NCBI GenBank assembly: GCA_964359565.1
Contig: CAYHTN010000050.1
Span: 1-9,069, forward strand
Direction: 5' to 3'
DNA: 9,069 nt
Source: JAGOTP01 sp964359565
Lineage (GTDB): Bacteria > Patescibacteriota > Patescibacteriia > 2-12-FULL-60-25
Below the pieces are notes generated by a model. That model saw only the letters and a list, made by a program, of their open reading frames with translations, made no database searches and was not told the origin of the DNA. The position numbers and the translations under genes are program-made. Positions 1 to 5,488 of the stretch are shown one piece after another. Position 1 is the first letter of the stretch, and each line of letters starts with the position of its first letter.

Positions 1-187
1 TGAACATACGTTGTTCTGCGGAGAAGTGACCGACCCTGTCAGTGCCTCCCGAGATGTGCGTGTTGAAGATGCGTTCGGCGTGTGCGCGGTGATCACCGTC
101 GTAGTACGCCTTCAACGCATCATCCATGAGCGTTGCGACGAACTCGAAATCACCCTCTCGTGCCTCTCTGATTTGAATGTCTGACAT
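1..187 (-). CDS. GNAT family N-acetyltransferase, N-terminal part (runs off the left edge)
   Basis: The first 62 codons of a minus-strand gene are visible. The protein begins MSDIQIREAREGDFEF and continues through VATLMDDALKAYYDGDHRAHAERIF. This opening, with a beta strand ending in I-R-E-A followed by a helix of the D-x-x-F-V-x-x-L-M type, is typical of the N-terminus of GNAT acetyltransferases, which move an acetyl group from acetyl-CoA to an amine. The acetyl-CoA-binding region lies outside the window, so the substrate cannot be inferred. The ATG at 187 is chosen because a good Shine-Dalgarno sequence (GAGGAG, 195-200) lies 7 bases upstream. The gene is separated by 133 bases from the next minus-strand gene, which ends at 321, and probably has its own promoter. 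The GNAT assignment is fairly secure; a specific function is not. Confidence 0.8.
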   Translation of the reverse strand, partial: MSDIQIREAREGDFEFVATLMDDALKAYYDGDHRAHAERIFNTHISGGTDRVGHFSAEQRMF

Positions 188-218
188 GACAAATCTCCTC
201 TGCGTCTTACAGGGGCGC

Positions 219-247
219 AAAATACGCCTTGCGTAAAACTGACCCAA
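219..247 (-). promoter_or_regulatory. Possible promoter of the GNAT gene
   Basis: Read on the minus strand, TTGGGT (242-247) and TATTTT (219-224) are separated by 17 bases. They match the -35 and -10 consensus at 3/6 and 4/6 positions. Transcription would start near 212, about 25 bases before the start codon, leaving room for the Shine-Dalgarno sequence. The match is weak and rests mainly on spacing and position. Confidence 0.3.
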
Positions 248-262
248 TGCGGACCATCCGCA
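248..262. repeat. Short inverted repeat (6-bp arms, 3-base loop)
   Basis: TGCGGA and TCCGCA form perfect arms around CCA. The site lies at the upstream edge of the possible GNAT promoter, so it could be an operator half-site pair or a small hairpin. No run of T follows on either strand, so it is not a terminator. Confidence 0.3.
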
Positions 263-288
263 CTAAAGTCGAGCTTTTCTTAACACAA

Positions 289-319
289 TGAAGCTGATGG
301 GTCAACCCCACCGACTTCA
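289..319 (-). terminator. Hairpin directly after the ASCH gene, probable terminator
   Basis: Arms of 13 bases (289-301 and 307-319) pair with one mismatch and two G-T wobbles around a 5-base loop. The hairpin begins one base past the stop codon of the minus-strand ASCH gene. The following minus-strand bases are only moderately T-rich (TTGTGTTAAG), so it may be a weak intrinsic terminator or a 3'-end stabilising hairpin for the three-gene unit upstream. Confidence 0.5.
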
Positions 320-320
320 A

Positions 321-659
321 TCAGGCCTTTGTAATTCGGATACCTAAAACCCCGAATTTTGACTCATCTTCTTTTGAATAAAAACTATATATTTGCGCCT
401 CAAGTGCACTTTTCGACTCACCACCAAAATAGGCGGCTGGAAAATCACTAAACATAGCTGAAAAAGTGGAGTACCTCAATAATCCATCAACTCTCGTTGT
501 AATCGTTTCGTCCAAATTAGCCATATTTTTAAAAAGGATTTGATCGCCTAATTGTATCAGCTGACGCTTCTCGTCATATAAACGAGATTCGATAATCTTG
601 CTCCCCGCTTGAATAGCGGCAAATGGAGCTGGCTGTAGTTTCATTTCGTGTGTAGTCAT
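321..659 (-). CDS. ASCH domain protein
   Basis: This 112-residue protein consists almost entirely of an ASCH domain, a PUA-like RNA-binding fold. The diagnostic opening is visible: MKLQPAPFAAIQAGSKIIESRLYDEKR, with the E-x-R-L-x-D-E-K-R segment near residues 24-32, followed by LGDQILF and a C-terminal GVLGIRI strand. Small ASCH proteins of this type include the E. coli YqfB-like N4-acetylcytidine amidohydrolases, but others may only bind RNA, so a catalytic role is inference. Two starts are possible: ATG at 659 (MTTHEMKL) or ATG at 644 (MKLQ). The longer one is kept because HEMKL is a familiar beginning in this family. No clear Shine-Dalgarno sequence precedes either. The gene lies 63 bases downstream of the 96-residue gene, in the same direction, and is probably the last gene of the BRO-N unit, though it may have its own promoter. 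Confidence 0.85.
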   Translation of the reverse strand: MTTHEMKLQPAPFAAIQAGSKIIESRLYDEKRQLIQLGDQILFKNMANLDETITTRVDGLLRYSTFSAMFSDFPAAYFGGESKSALEAQIYSFYSKEDESKFGVLGIRITKA

Positions 660-674
660 AAATTTGAAGTTAAG

Positions 675-703
675 TATTTACAATTAAATAGCATTCATTG
701 CAA
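675..703 (-). promoter_or_regulatory. Possible promoter of the ASCH gene
   Basis: On the minus strand TTGCAA (698-703) is followed after 17 bases by TAAATA (675-680), within the AT-rich gap between the 96-residue gene and the ASCH gene. The -35 is a fair match and the -10 is poor. An internal promoter here would let the ASCH gene be expressed apart from the BRO-N gene. Confidence 0.25.
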
Positions 704-722
704 GTTATTTACGGTTCGACCA

Positions 723-1013
723 CTATCGCTCCGATGCCTTTTCCGCCGGACTGATGCCGTTCAGTATTTTATGCGGGAAATAATTCCATGCATCGCTCAC
801 GGTTTCCAAGATATTACTTAAGTCTCCCGCTCCTTGGCCGTTATCGAACATGGCAACGACTTTCATCATGTCGTCCGTTTCTTCTTCATTGAAGATGGCT
901 TCTTTTACGTCATCTAGACCGAATTCGCTTTCTGCCGCAGCGAGAAGCTCTAGCAGCTCCTGCTCGATTTCCTTACGGCGCTCGAGGATTTGTTGTCGAT
1001 TGAGTTTTTCCAT
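723..1013 (-). CDS. Unknown 96-residue protein, coupled to the BRO-N gene
   Basis: I do not recognise a named family. The first 30 residues (NRQQILERRKEIEQELLELL) are strongly charged and heptad-like, so a helix or short coiled coil is likely. A middle acidic stretch (FNEEETDD) follows, and the C-terminus carries the aromatic segment AWNYFPHKILNGISPAEK. A W-N-x-x-P-H-x-x-L-x-G-x-S-P pattern also occurs near the end of some transposases and small mobile-element proteins, but that likeness is only suggestive. The start codon is 4 bases after the stop of the BRO-N/DinD-like gene, so the two are almost certainly co-transcribed and perhaps translationally coupled. The product may act with that protein. 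High confidence that it is a gene, none on function. Confidence 0.7.
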   Translation of the reverse strand: MEKLNRQQILERRKEIEQELLELLAAAESEFGLDDVKEAIFNEEETDDMMKVVAMFDNGQGAGDLSNILETVSDAWNYFPHKILNGISPAEKASER

Positions 1014-1017
1014 AGCA

Positions 1018-1842
1018 TTATTTATCCAACAATTTTTTGTTTTGCGGTTTCTTCAGATAGTTTTTCTTGGACACGACCGATCGCCCAAGTTGCTTTTCCA
1101 GCTCCTTTCTTGCGACGGCCGCGACGTTTCCGCCGGTCTTTGCGTCGTCTTTGAGTTCAGATAACCCTTTTGAATTCTTGGTCGTATGAAGCTCGGTCGT
1201 GGAACGCTCGCCGAGCATGGTGAAGATAAGCTCGAAGTCGTCCATGTGATCGCGGAGGTTCTGGCGTTTGAGTCCTTTGAGTTTCTTGTATTCGCTCGGT
1301 GTGACGCCAAACGTTGCCTTTGATATCTCGGCTGTGAGGATTTCGTAATCTCTCTGTTCCTGTGCTCCGCGTTTTTGCCACTCATCCGTCAGCTCCTCAC
1401 GGATCGTGATGCCACGCATGCGTTTTTCGATCCAATCCTCGCTATAACCCTTGAGCTTGTAGAGCATTCGAGTTCGCTTGGTAGCTAATTCCGGATTCTC
1501 GATCTCTTGCACGCGCTCGTAACCCACCTTGGCGAGCCAGCGCTTAAAAGGTTCAGCCTTAGCTGATGGAATGGACTGAATAATGCGGAAGATCCCTTCC
1601 GTGTTGGCACAATTCATTTTTTGCTTTCCGCCCTCCGTAGGCACTTCAAGGGTATGGACAATCTGTCCATACCCTTTGCTCAATTCCTCGTCTCTAGCTC
1701 GCATTTTGTTGATGTAGTCTTTGACGTTCACAGAATCCGTGAGGACTGAAACAACGTCTTCAACCACAAACCACCACTCATTTTTATGTAGTGTTTTTCT
1801 GATTTTTTTACCCTTGAATAGGGCGATCTGGATTGTTTGCAT
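1018..1842 (-). CDS. BRO-N domain protein with DinD-like C-terminal region (phage antirepressor type)
   Basis: The N-terminal third (about residues 1-105 of 274) is a BRO-N domain. It opens with IALFKGKKIRKTLHKNEWWFVVEDVVSVLTDS and continues with the DYINKM segment and CANTEGIFRIIQSIPSAKAEPFKRWLA, the last part being a hallmark of BRO/antirepressor proteins. The rest (RMRGITIREELTDEWQKRGAQE, ILTAEISKATFGVTPSEYKKLKGLKRQNLRDHM, ELIFTMLGE) resembles the C-terminal part of DinD and of many prophage BRO proteins. BRO-N domains bind DNA and occur in viral antirepressors; E. coli DinD is damage-inducible and destabilises RecA filaments. A similar role here is inference. The ATG at 1842 is preferred because MQTIQIALF begins at the domain edge; an in-frame ATG at 1872 would add ten residues unlike the family. 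It is the first gene of a unit with the 96-residue and ASCH genes. Confidence 0.85.
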   Translation of the reverse strand: MQTIQIALFKGKKIRKTLHKNEWWFVVEDVVSVLTDSVNVKDYINKMRARDEELSKGYGQIVHTLEVPTEGGKQKMNCANTEGIFRIIQSIPSAKAEPFKRWLAKVGYERVQEIENPELATKRTRMLYKLKGYSEDWIEKRMRGITIREELTDEWQKRGAQEQRDYEILTAEISKATFGVTPSEYKKLKGLKRQNLRDHMDDFELIFTMLGERSTTELHTTKNSKGLSELKDDAKTGGNVAAVARKELEKQLGRSVVSKKNYLKKPQNKKLLDK

Positions 1843-1863
1843 ACGAGACACTAAACAAATCTT

Positions 1864-1869
1864 ATCATA
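1864..1869 (-). promoter_or_regulatory. Possible -10 element of the BRO-N gene
   Basis: Read on the minus strand, TATGAT (5 of 6 consensus bases) lies 21 bases before the preferred ATG at 1842. No convincing -35 lies 16-18 bases upstream, so the promoter might need an activator. If used, it would exclude the upstream ATG at 1872 from the message and support the start at 1842. Confidence 0.3.
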
Positions 1870-1900
1870 CATGACCAGATTCCGTTAGAGAATCGACATC

Positions 1901-1928
1901 AAAAAACGTCCTCTCATTCGGGACGTTT
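1901..1928 (-). terminator. Intrinsic terminator closing the DUF1874-like transcription unit
   Basis: AAACGTCC (1904-1911) and GGACGTTT (1921-1928) form a perfect 8-bp stem with a 9-base loop. On the minus strand the stem is followed by a run of six T. The orientation fits transcripts coming leftward from the DUF1874-like gene and its structured tail, and would insulate the BRO-N gene that starts at 1842. Confidence 0.7.
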
Positions 1929-1941
1929 CGCTTTCCTATGT

Positions 1942-2121
1942 ACCTCTCAGGCAGTCCGACGAAGTCGGACGGTCAGTTGAGGTGAGGGCGGCGACGCGAG
2001 TTGCATGCGCGACGCCCTCTCTCAGGAGTGTGGCCTATCGTTTTCTACGGTCAGGCCTTGATTGCAGTGTGTCGATAGTCGACGCTTTCAATCTTTACCG
2101 AAACCTGGAAGCCAATCCAGG
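1942..2121 (-). ncRNA. Structured non-coding tail: five consecutive hairpins
   Basis: This stretch contains no credible gene but has five back-to-back inverted repeats. They are 1942-1983 (ACCTC/GAGGT outside a perfect GTCCGAC-GAA-GTCGGAC), 1984-2019 (GAGGGCG/CGCCCTC), 2032-2057 (GGCCT/AGGCC with inner CGT/ACG), 2060-2093 (GATTG/CAATC enclosing GTCGA-TAG-TCGAC) and 2104-2121 (CCTGG/CCAGG). A sixth (2135-2154) surrounds the stop codon of the DUF1874-like gene. The minus strand is favoured because the region lies between that gene and its terminator, so it would be a long structured 3' untranslated region or a small RNA processed from it. I looked for glycine and TPP riboswitch cores, RNase P, tmRNA, hammerhead and tRNA features and found none complete. 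The class and strand remain uncertain. Confidence 0.45.
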
Positions 2122-2144
2122 AGAATGTGCGAGGCGAGGGTTGG

Positions 2145-2495
2145 CTAGCCCTCGGAGACCGTCCAGAGCGAGAAGTCGAACTTCGCCCCGGCGACCTCTT
2201 CGTTGGTGTACTCGTGCCGGCCCTCGAGGCGCGGGAGGCCGGAGACGCCCATGACGAGCAGGCGGTCGCCCGCGCTCATCTTGATCGTCGCCGCCTTCGC
2301 GGGGATCGTGACCTCGATGCCGAAGCGGGAGGTCATGACCTCGATCGTCGCCTTGTGCGACGGGTTCAGGCAGAGCTCCACGCCCTCGGCCAGAACCGCC
2401 TTCGCCTGCTCGGGCGAGAGCGAACGCTTCGCGATCGCGCAGTCCGAGGGGAACATCGAGGGGGCGACGCCGAAGCCGAAGAACGTCTTGCTCAT
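2145..2495 (-). CDS. DUF1874-like protein (AcrIII-1/Crn2 ring-nuclease family candidate)
   Basis: The 116-residue protein resembles the DUF1874 family (Sulfolobus virus STIV B116 type), many members of which are ring nucleases that cleave cyclic tetra-adenylate and so switch off type III CRISPR signalling. Family landmarks are visible in order: a helix SPEQAKAVLAEG (27-38), the motif NPSHKATIEVM with His47 (44-54; the family has a conserved G/S-H-x-S/A-T and a catalytic His), FGIEVTI (58-64), GDRLLVM (76-82), and LPRLEGRHEYTNEE (87-100), matching the R-L-E-x-G...L-T-x-E-E segment. The ATG at 2495 is chosen because AAGGA lies 6 bases upstream; in-frame sequence further 5' belongs to the leader. 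The gene is much richer in G+C than its surroundings (46 of 60 bases at 2221-2280, against 21 of 60 at 2701-2760), pointing to recent acquisition. Ring-nuclease activity is inferred, not shown. Confidence 0.65.
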   Translation of the reverse strand: MSKTFFGFGVAPSMFPSDCAIAKRSLSPEQAKAVLAEGVELCLNPSHKATIEVMTSRFGIEVTIPAKAATIKMSAGDRLLVMGVSGLPRLEGRHEYTNEEVAGAKFDFSLWTVSEG

Positions 2496-2510
2496 TGGGA
2501 ATCCTTTTCT

Positions 2511-2524
2511 CCGCTCGAAAGCGG
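2511..2524 (-). promoter_or_regulatory. Leader hairpin just upstream of the DUF1874-like ribosome binding site
   Basis: On the minus strand CCGCT-TTCG-AGCGG forms a perfect 5-bp stem with a four-base loop, ending about 5 bases before the AAGGA ribosome binding site (2502-2506). A second imperfect hairpin (about 2522-2538, GGTGTA/TACGCC with one wobble) adjoins it. They lie in a predicted leader of about 130 bases. They could affect translation or message stability; no known riboswitch is evident. Confidence 0.45.
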
Positions 2525-2629
2525 CGTACCGTACACCAGGAAGTCTGATGTAGGACAATATGCTTTCGAATGGAATCTTGTTTGTTTAGTTCTAAGGTTC
2601 AACTACCCGCTTTGTCATCTTGACGAACT

Positions 2630-2658
2630 ACTATAACACAAAAAGACGTTCTTGTCAA
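2630..2658 (-). promoter_or_regulatory. Strong sigma-70-type promoter of the DUF1874-like gene
   Basis: Minus-strand TTGACA (2653-2658, perfect) and TATAGT (2630-2635, 5 of 6) are separated by exactly 17 bases. This is the best promoter in the window. Transcription would start near 2623 and run leftward through the leader, the DUF1874-like gene and the hairpin tail to the terminator at 1901-1928, giving an RNA of about 720 bases. Confidence 0.75.
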
Positions 2659-2683
2659 GGGCGTCTGGCAACCAAAAAATCAC

Positions 2684-2727
2684 TATTTTGGCTAAAATAA
2701 GCGCGATTGTCTAAATTTTGGCTAATT
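2684..2727. repeat. Two operator-like repeats upstream of the strong promoter
   Basis: The 11-mer ATTTTGGCTAA occurs at 2685-2695 and 2715-2725, 30 bases apart, close to three helical turns. Each copy sits in a partial palindrome: TATTTT-GGCT-AAAATA for the first and AAATT-TTGGCT-AATTT for the second. Their place just upstream of the promoter at 2630-2658 suggests binding sites for a dimeric regulator. No cognate regulator gene is recognised nearby other than, speculatively, the BRO-N protein. Confidence 0.45.
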
Positions 2728-2742
2728 TGTAAAGCAAATTCG
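2726..2742. repeat. AT-rich hairpin after the radical-SAM remnant
   Basis: AATTTG and CAAATT form 6-bp arms around TAAAG at about 2725-2741. On the minus strand it lies some 20 bases beyond the stop codon of the radical-SAM remnant, so it might be a weak terminator, but no run of T follows. It also overlaps the second operator-like repeat. Confidence 0.25.
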
Positions 2743-2762
2743 TGACAATAATTTCGCTAGAA

Positions 2763-3353
2763 TTACATCCTTCGCTTTATTGCTTCTTCAATTACGGCTT
2801 TATCTGAGTCGGAGGACGTAATGTTTGCCCGTCTCATGATTTCACTAACCAGTTTCTCCGCCTCCTCGCGAGTCAGCTTTGGCGACATCGTTTCAAAGCC
2901 ACGTCGATACCAACTCTTGAGTCCGACCAGCTGCAAACCCGCTTGCTCTACCCGTTCTCTCCAGCCATCTTCAGGCAAAACTTCTTGCTCATTCGTTCCT
3001 TCGTATTGCGCTTGAGAAGAAGGCGGCATCCACGACGACATCGTATCTGGATTGAATCGTAAACCCTTCACATCAACTTCGTCGTATCCCATCTCTTTCA
3101 GGCGAGGCAAAAACGAAAGATCGGACATGCCGGCAATGTAGGGATGAATGACGGGGAAGGCTTGAATGCCTCTTTTCTTTGCACGTTCCAGTAGGTTCAA
3201 CCTCTCACCCGTTTTTGTTCTTTCAATTTTATCCAAGCCTGTGATGGAAACGGCTAAGCGAAAATTCGGAATCTCGGCCAATCGCTCCAAAAACGTCTGC
3301 GAGTTCGCGTGCCCTTTCCCGATTTCGAAGCTGCGAAGAATGGAATTCCTCAA
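2763..3353 (-). pseudogene. Probable radical-SAM enzyme, C-terminal remnant
   Basis: About 196 residues are readable. FRLAVSITGLDKIERTKTGERLNLLERAKKRGIQAFPVIHPYIAGMSDL resembles the second half of a radical-SAM barrel of the spore photoproduct lyase-like group, where a beta strand VAVSIT-LD, a helix and a strand ending P-x-I-x-G occur in this order. The cysteine motif C-x3-C-x2-C that binds the iron-sulphur cluster should lie upstream but is absent. The frame is open only to a stop at 3393-3395 and has no ATG near its beginning; 3353 is a TTG codon. The missing 5' part and the abutting divergent zinc-ribbon gene (ATG at 3340) suggest that recombination removed the N-terminal half. It could still be expressed as a short protein. 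The family call is moderate, the truncation likely. Confidence 0.5.
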
Positions 3354-3879
3354 GCGCCATTTCAGCTCTGGGACGATGACGTGGCGTTCGATCTACGGTG
3401 AACGCAGCATCGCTTTTCAATTGTGTTTTGAAAGCGGCAGACCATACATGCGCCTGTCATACAAAGCAGCTGGAGAACCGATGGAATATGATGTCGAGTT
3501 GGTTACGACGCCCTGCAACTACGGTGGCGTCCGCTATTGGTTTATCTGTCCGGCATCACGTAGCGGAATTCCATGCCGACGTCGGATTGGCGTGCTGTAT
3601 TCGGCTGGTCCGTATTTCGCGTGTCGCAGATGCCACGATCTTGCGTATCAAAGCCAGCAGGAAAAGCGATCGCACGTGTTTGGAATCTATGGACTTTTTC
3701 TCAATCGGTCGGACCAACTCGATGCAATGGAGCGGAAAATCCGCGTCAAATTCTGGAAAGGCCATCCAACTAAACGGTATGCAAAATTCTTGAAGAAGAT
3801 TGGCAGTCTGAACAATCGATTCGCGCATCCCATCCTTTCCGGCGAAGCACATCGAAAACTTGTAGAAAGGCTCAAATGA
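3340..3879 (+). CDS. Zinc-ribbon-like hypothetical protein associated with recombinases
   Basis: The 179-residue product has a pattern found in uncharacterised bacterial proteins, often beside site-specific recombinases: a strand-rich N-terminus (SIAFQLCF, YMRLSYK), then LVTTPCNYGGVRYWFICP, RRRIGVLYSAG, YFACRRCHDLAYQSQQE and a basic helical C-terminus. Cysteines in FICP, IPCRR and the C-x-x-C of FACRRCH probably bind zinc. The molecular function is unknown; DNA binding for the mobile element is a guess. The ATG at 3340 is used; another at 3376 (MTWRSIY) is possible, and the family N-terminus may even extend upstream, over the divergent radical-SAM remnant. The serine recombinase starts only 19 bases after its stop, so the two are likely co-transcribed and form one cassette. 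Confidence 0.7.
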   Translation: MEFLKRHFSSGTMTWRSIYGERSIAFQLCFESGRPYMRLSYKAAGEPMEYDVELVTTPCNYGGVRYWFICPASRSGIPCRRRIGVLYSAGPYFACRRCHDLAYQSQQEKRSHVFGIYGLFLNRSDQLDAMERKIRVKFWKGHPTKRYAKFLKKIGSLNNRFAHPILSGEAHRKLVERLK

Positions 3880-3898
3880 AGCTACGAAACACACCAAC

Positions 3899-5488
3899 AT
3901 GAAACATTTCGTCATTTACGCTCGAAAGTCCACGGAATCCGAAGATCGGCAGGTTTTGTCGATCGATTCCCAGATAAATGAGCTACAAGCCATTGCCGCT
4001 CGGCTTGGCTATGGGGAACTCAAGATCATGCGCGAATCCATGACGGCCAAAGCGCCGGGGCGTCCGGTATTCAACAAACTCATGGAAATGGTCGAAGCTG
4101 GCCAGATCCACGGCGTATTGTGCTGGAAACTTGATCGATTAGCTCGCAATCCTGTTGATGGCGGGCGTATCATTTGGTGCATCAAAAACGATGGACTGTC
4201 GATCGTGACGCCAAGTCAGTCGTATTCAAGGGAGGAAGACAATACGATTTTGATGTACGTGGAATTTGGCATGGCACAGAAATACATCGATGATCTTGGC
4301 AAAAACGTGAAACGTGGCAACCGCGCCAAACTCGAGATGGGTGGACTCCCCGGGAATGCCCCGATGGGCTACATAAACAAACTCGATGACCATACCATCG
4401 TTCCGGATCCAGAACGTTTTCATATCATCCGTAAAATGTGGGATTTGGTGCTGACCGGCGCGTATTCCATCGAGCAGATCAGAACGAAGGCCAACGGCGA
4501 ATGGAATTTTCGTTCTCGTAAAACCAGACGTGCCGGTGGGAAGCCGATTTCAAAAAGCGCGATCTACAATTTATTTCGTAACCATTTTTACTACGGTGTC
4601 ATCGCGCGAGATGTCGAAGGAACCGCACGGCGTTATACCGGCACCCATGAGCGAATGATCACTGAGAAAGAGTTTTGGGACGCGCAGAAAATCCTCGGAA
4701 ACCCTGTGCCAAAGCCCCAAAAGCATCAATTTCCTCTGACCGGACTCATCCGATGCGGTGAGTGCGGTGGCATGATCACGGCTGAAGAAAAAACCAAAGC
4801 ATCTGGCAAGCAGTACGTATATTATCATTGCACCAAGAAAAATAAGAGCGTTGAATGCAGTCAGAAATTTATCACCGGCAAACTGCTTGAAGATCAATTC
4901 CAAAAAGTCCTTGAAACCGTGAACGTGCCGACTGGTTTTGCGAATTGGGCGATCCGTTGGTTGAAAGAATCTAATCTGACCGAATGTGATGACCGGACCA
5001 AGGCGTATCGCTCGCTTCAATCTGCCTACAACGCAATTCAGGCGAGAATCGACAAGCTCACGGATATGCGGCTTGGTGATTTGCTGACGAACGACGAATA
5101 CGCCCATCAAAAGGAACGATTGCTCCAAGAACAGCGTCAACTCAAGGAAAAGCTGAACGACACCGAGCAACGATCTGACAATTGGCGTGAGCGTGTCGAG
5201 AACGTGTTTGAGTTCGCGGCGCATGCCAAAGACTGGTTTGAAAATGGGAATTACGAGCTCAAGCGCAGCACGGCCGTTGCGCTCGGCTCGAACTTTGTGT
5301 TGAAAGACGGAATACTCGCGTTTAACGCCAAGAACGTCTGGGAAAAGTTTTCTATTATCGCTCCGCAGATCAAACGCGATTGTGAACGGCTAGAACTCGA
5401 TGAAAACGGCTACGTAGATGCAAAAAACACGGAACATGTGTCCGTGTTTCCTGTCTGGCAGGGGCGGAGGGAATCGAACCCGCGCTAA
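3899..5488 (+). CDS. Large serine recombinase (site-specific integrase)
   Basis: The 529-residue protein is a complete large serine recombinase, which integrates and excises DNA through a 5'-phosphoserine intermediate. The resolvase-type catalytic domain covers about residues 1-140: VIYARKST holds the nucleophile Ser11 and Arg9, and WKLDRLARNP holds the catalytic Arg80/Arg83 region. The recombinase domain follows (about 150-270, LPGNAPMGYINK to ITEKEFWDAQKIL). Then comes a zinc beta-ribbon with Cys286, Cys289, Cys311 and Cys320 (RCGECGGMIT...YHC...VEC), and a charged coiled-coil region (about 365-435) typical of the group. The start has only a weak ribosome binding site but fits the family exactly. 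The last residues, PVWQGRRESNPR, are encoded by the tRNA-Trp gene on the other strand, and the preceding KNTEHVSVF by that tRNA's terminator. This marks the tRNA as the probable integration site. Confidence 0.93.
   Translation: MKHFVIYARKSTESEDRQVLSIDSQINELQAIAARLGYGELKIMRESMTAKAPGRPVFNKLMEMVEAGQIHGVLCWKLDRLARNPVDGGRIIWCIKNDGLSIVTPSQSYSREEDNTILMYVEFGMAQKYIDDLGKNVKRGNRAKLEMGGLPGNAPMGYINKLDDHTIVPDPERFHIIRKMWDLVLTGAYSIEQIRTKANGEWNFRSRKTRRAGGKPISKSAIYNLFRNHFYYGVIARDVEGTARRYTGTHERMITEKEFWDAQKILGNPVPKPQKHQFPLTGLIRCGECGGMITAEEKTKASGKQYVYYHCTKKNKSVECSQKFITGKLLEDQFQKVLETVNVPTGFANWAIRWLKESNLTECDDRTKAYRSLQSAYNAIQARIDKLTDMRLGDLLTNDEYAHQKERLLQEQRQLKEKLNDTEQRSDNWRERVENVFEFAAHAKDWFENGNYELKRSTAVALGSNFVLKDGILAFNAKNVWEKFSIIAPQIKRDCERLELDENGYVDAKNTEHVSVFPVWQGRRESNPR
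5422..5449 (-). terminator. Intrinsic terminator of tRNA-Trp, lying inside the recombinase gene
   Basis: AAACACGGA (5425-5433) and TCCGTGTTT (5441-5449) form a perfect 9-bp stem with a 7-base loop. On the minus strand it is followed by a run of T and begins 6 bases past the encoded CCA end of tRNA-Trp. The same bases encode part of the recombinase C-terminus on the plus strand. On that strand no T-run follows, so it should serve the tRNA only. Confidence 0.75.
5456..5488. other. Probable attachment-site region: recombinase 3' end overlapping tRNA-Trp 3' end
   Basis: The final 33 bases of the recombinase gene, including its TAA, coincide with the 3' part of tRNA-Trp (T-arm, acceptor strand and CCA). 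Integrases that target tRNA genes commonly lie next to or overlap them, with the crossover inside the tRNA 3' portion. No second copy of this tRNA segment was seen elsewhere in the window, so the other att site would be outside it. The exact crossover dinucleotide cannot be located by eye. Confidence 0.45.

Noticed and set aside
1940..1960. TPP riboswitch: CTGAGAGG on the minus strand resembles the CTGAGA box.
   Set aside because: The second conserved block of the aptamer is absent and the downstream gene has no link to thiamine.
1942..2030. Glycine riboswitch: CTCTCAGG occurs twice on the plus strand (near 1944 and 2018), like the conserved 3' part of this aptamer.
   Set aside because: The conserved GCCGAAGG-type core and the GGAGAG partner strand are missing, the repeats are too close together, and no glycine-related gene follows on the plus strand.
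1982..2636. Several long plus-strand reading frames over the GC-rich island.
   Set aside because: They are arginine- and histidine-rich, repetitive in composition and lie opposite the DUF1874-like gene, which has a ribosome binding site, a promoter and family motifs. High G+C content explains the open frames.
3166..3339. Upstream extension of the zinc-ribbon protein to 3166 or 3244.
   Set aside because: It lies opposite the best-conserved part of the radical-SAM remnant. Only the last few codons before 3340 might belong to the family, so the ATG at 3340 is kept with that doubt noted.
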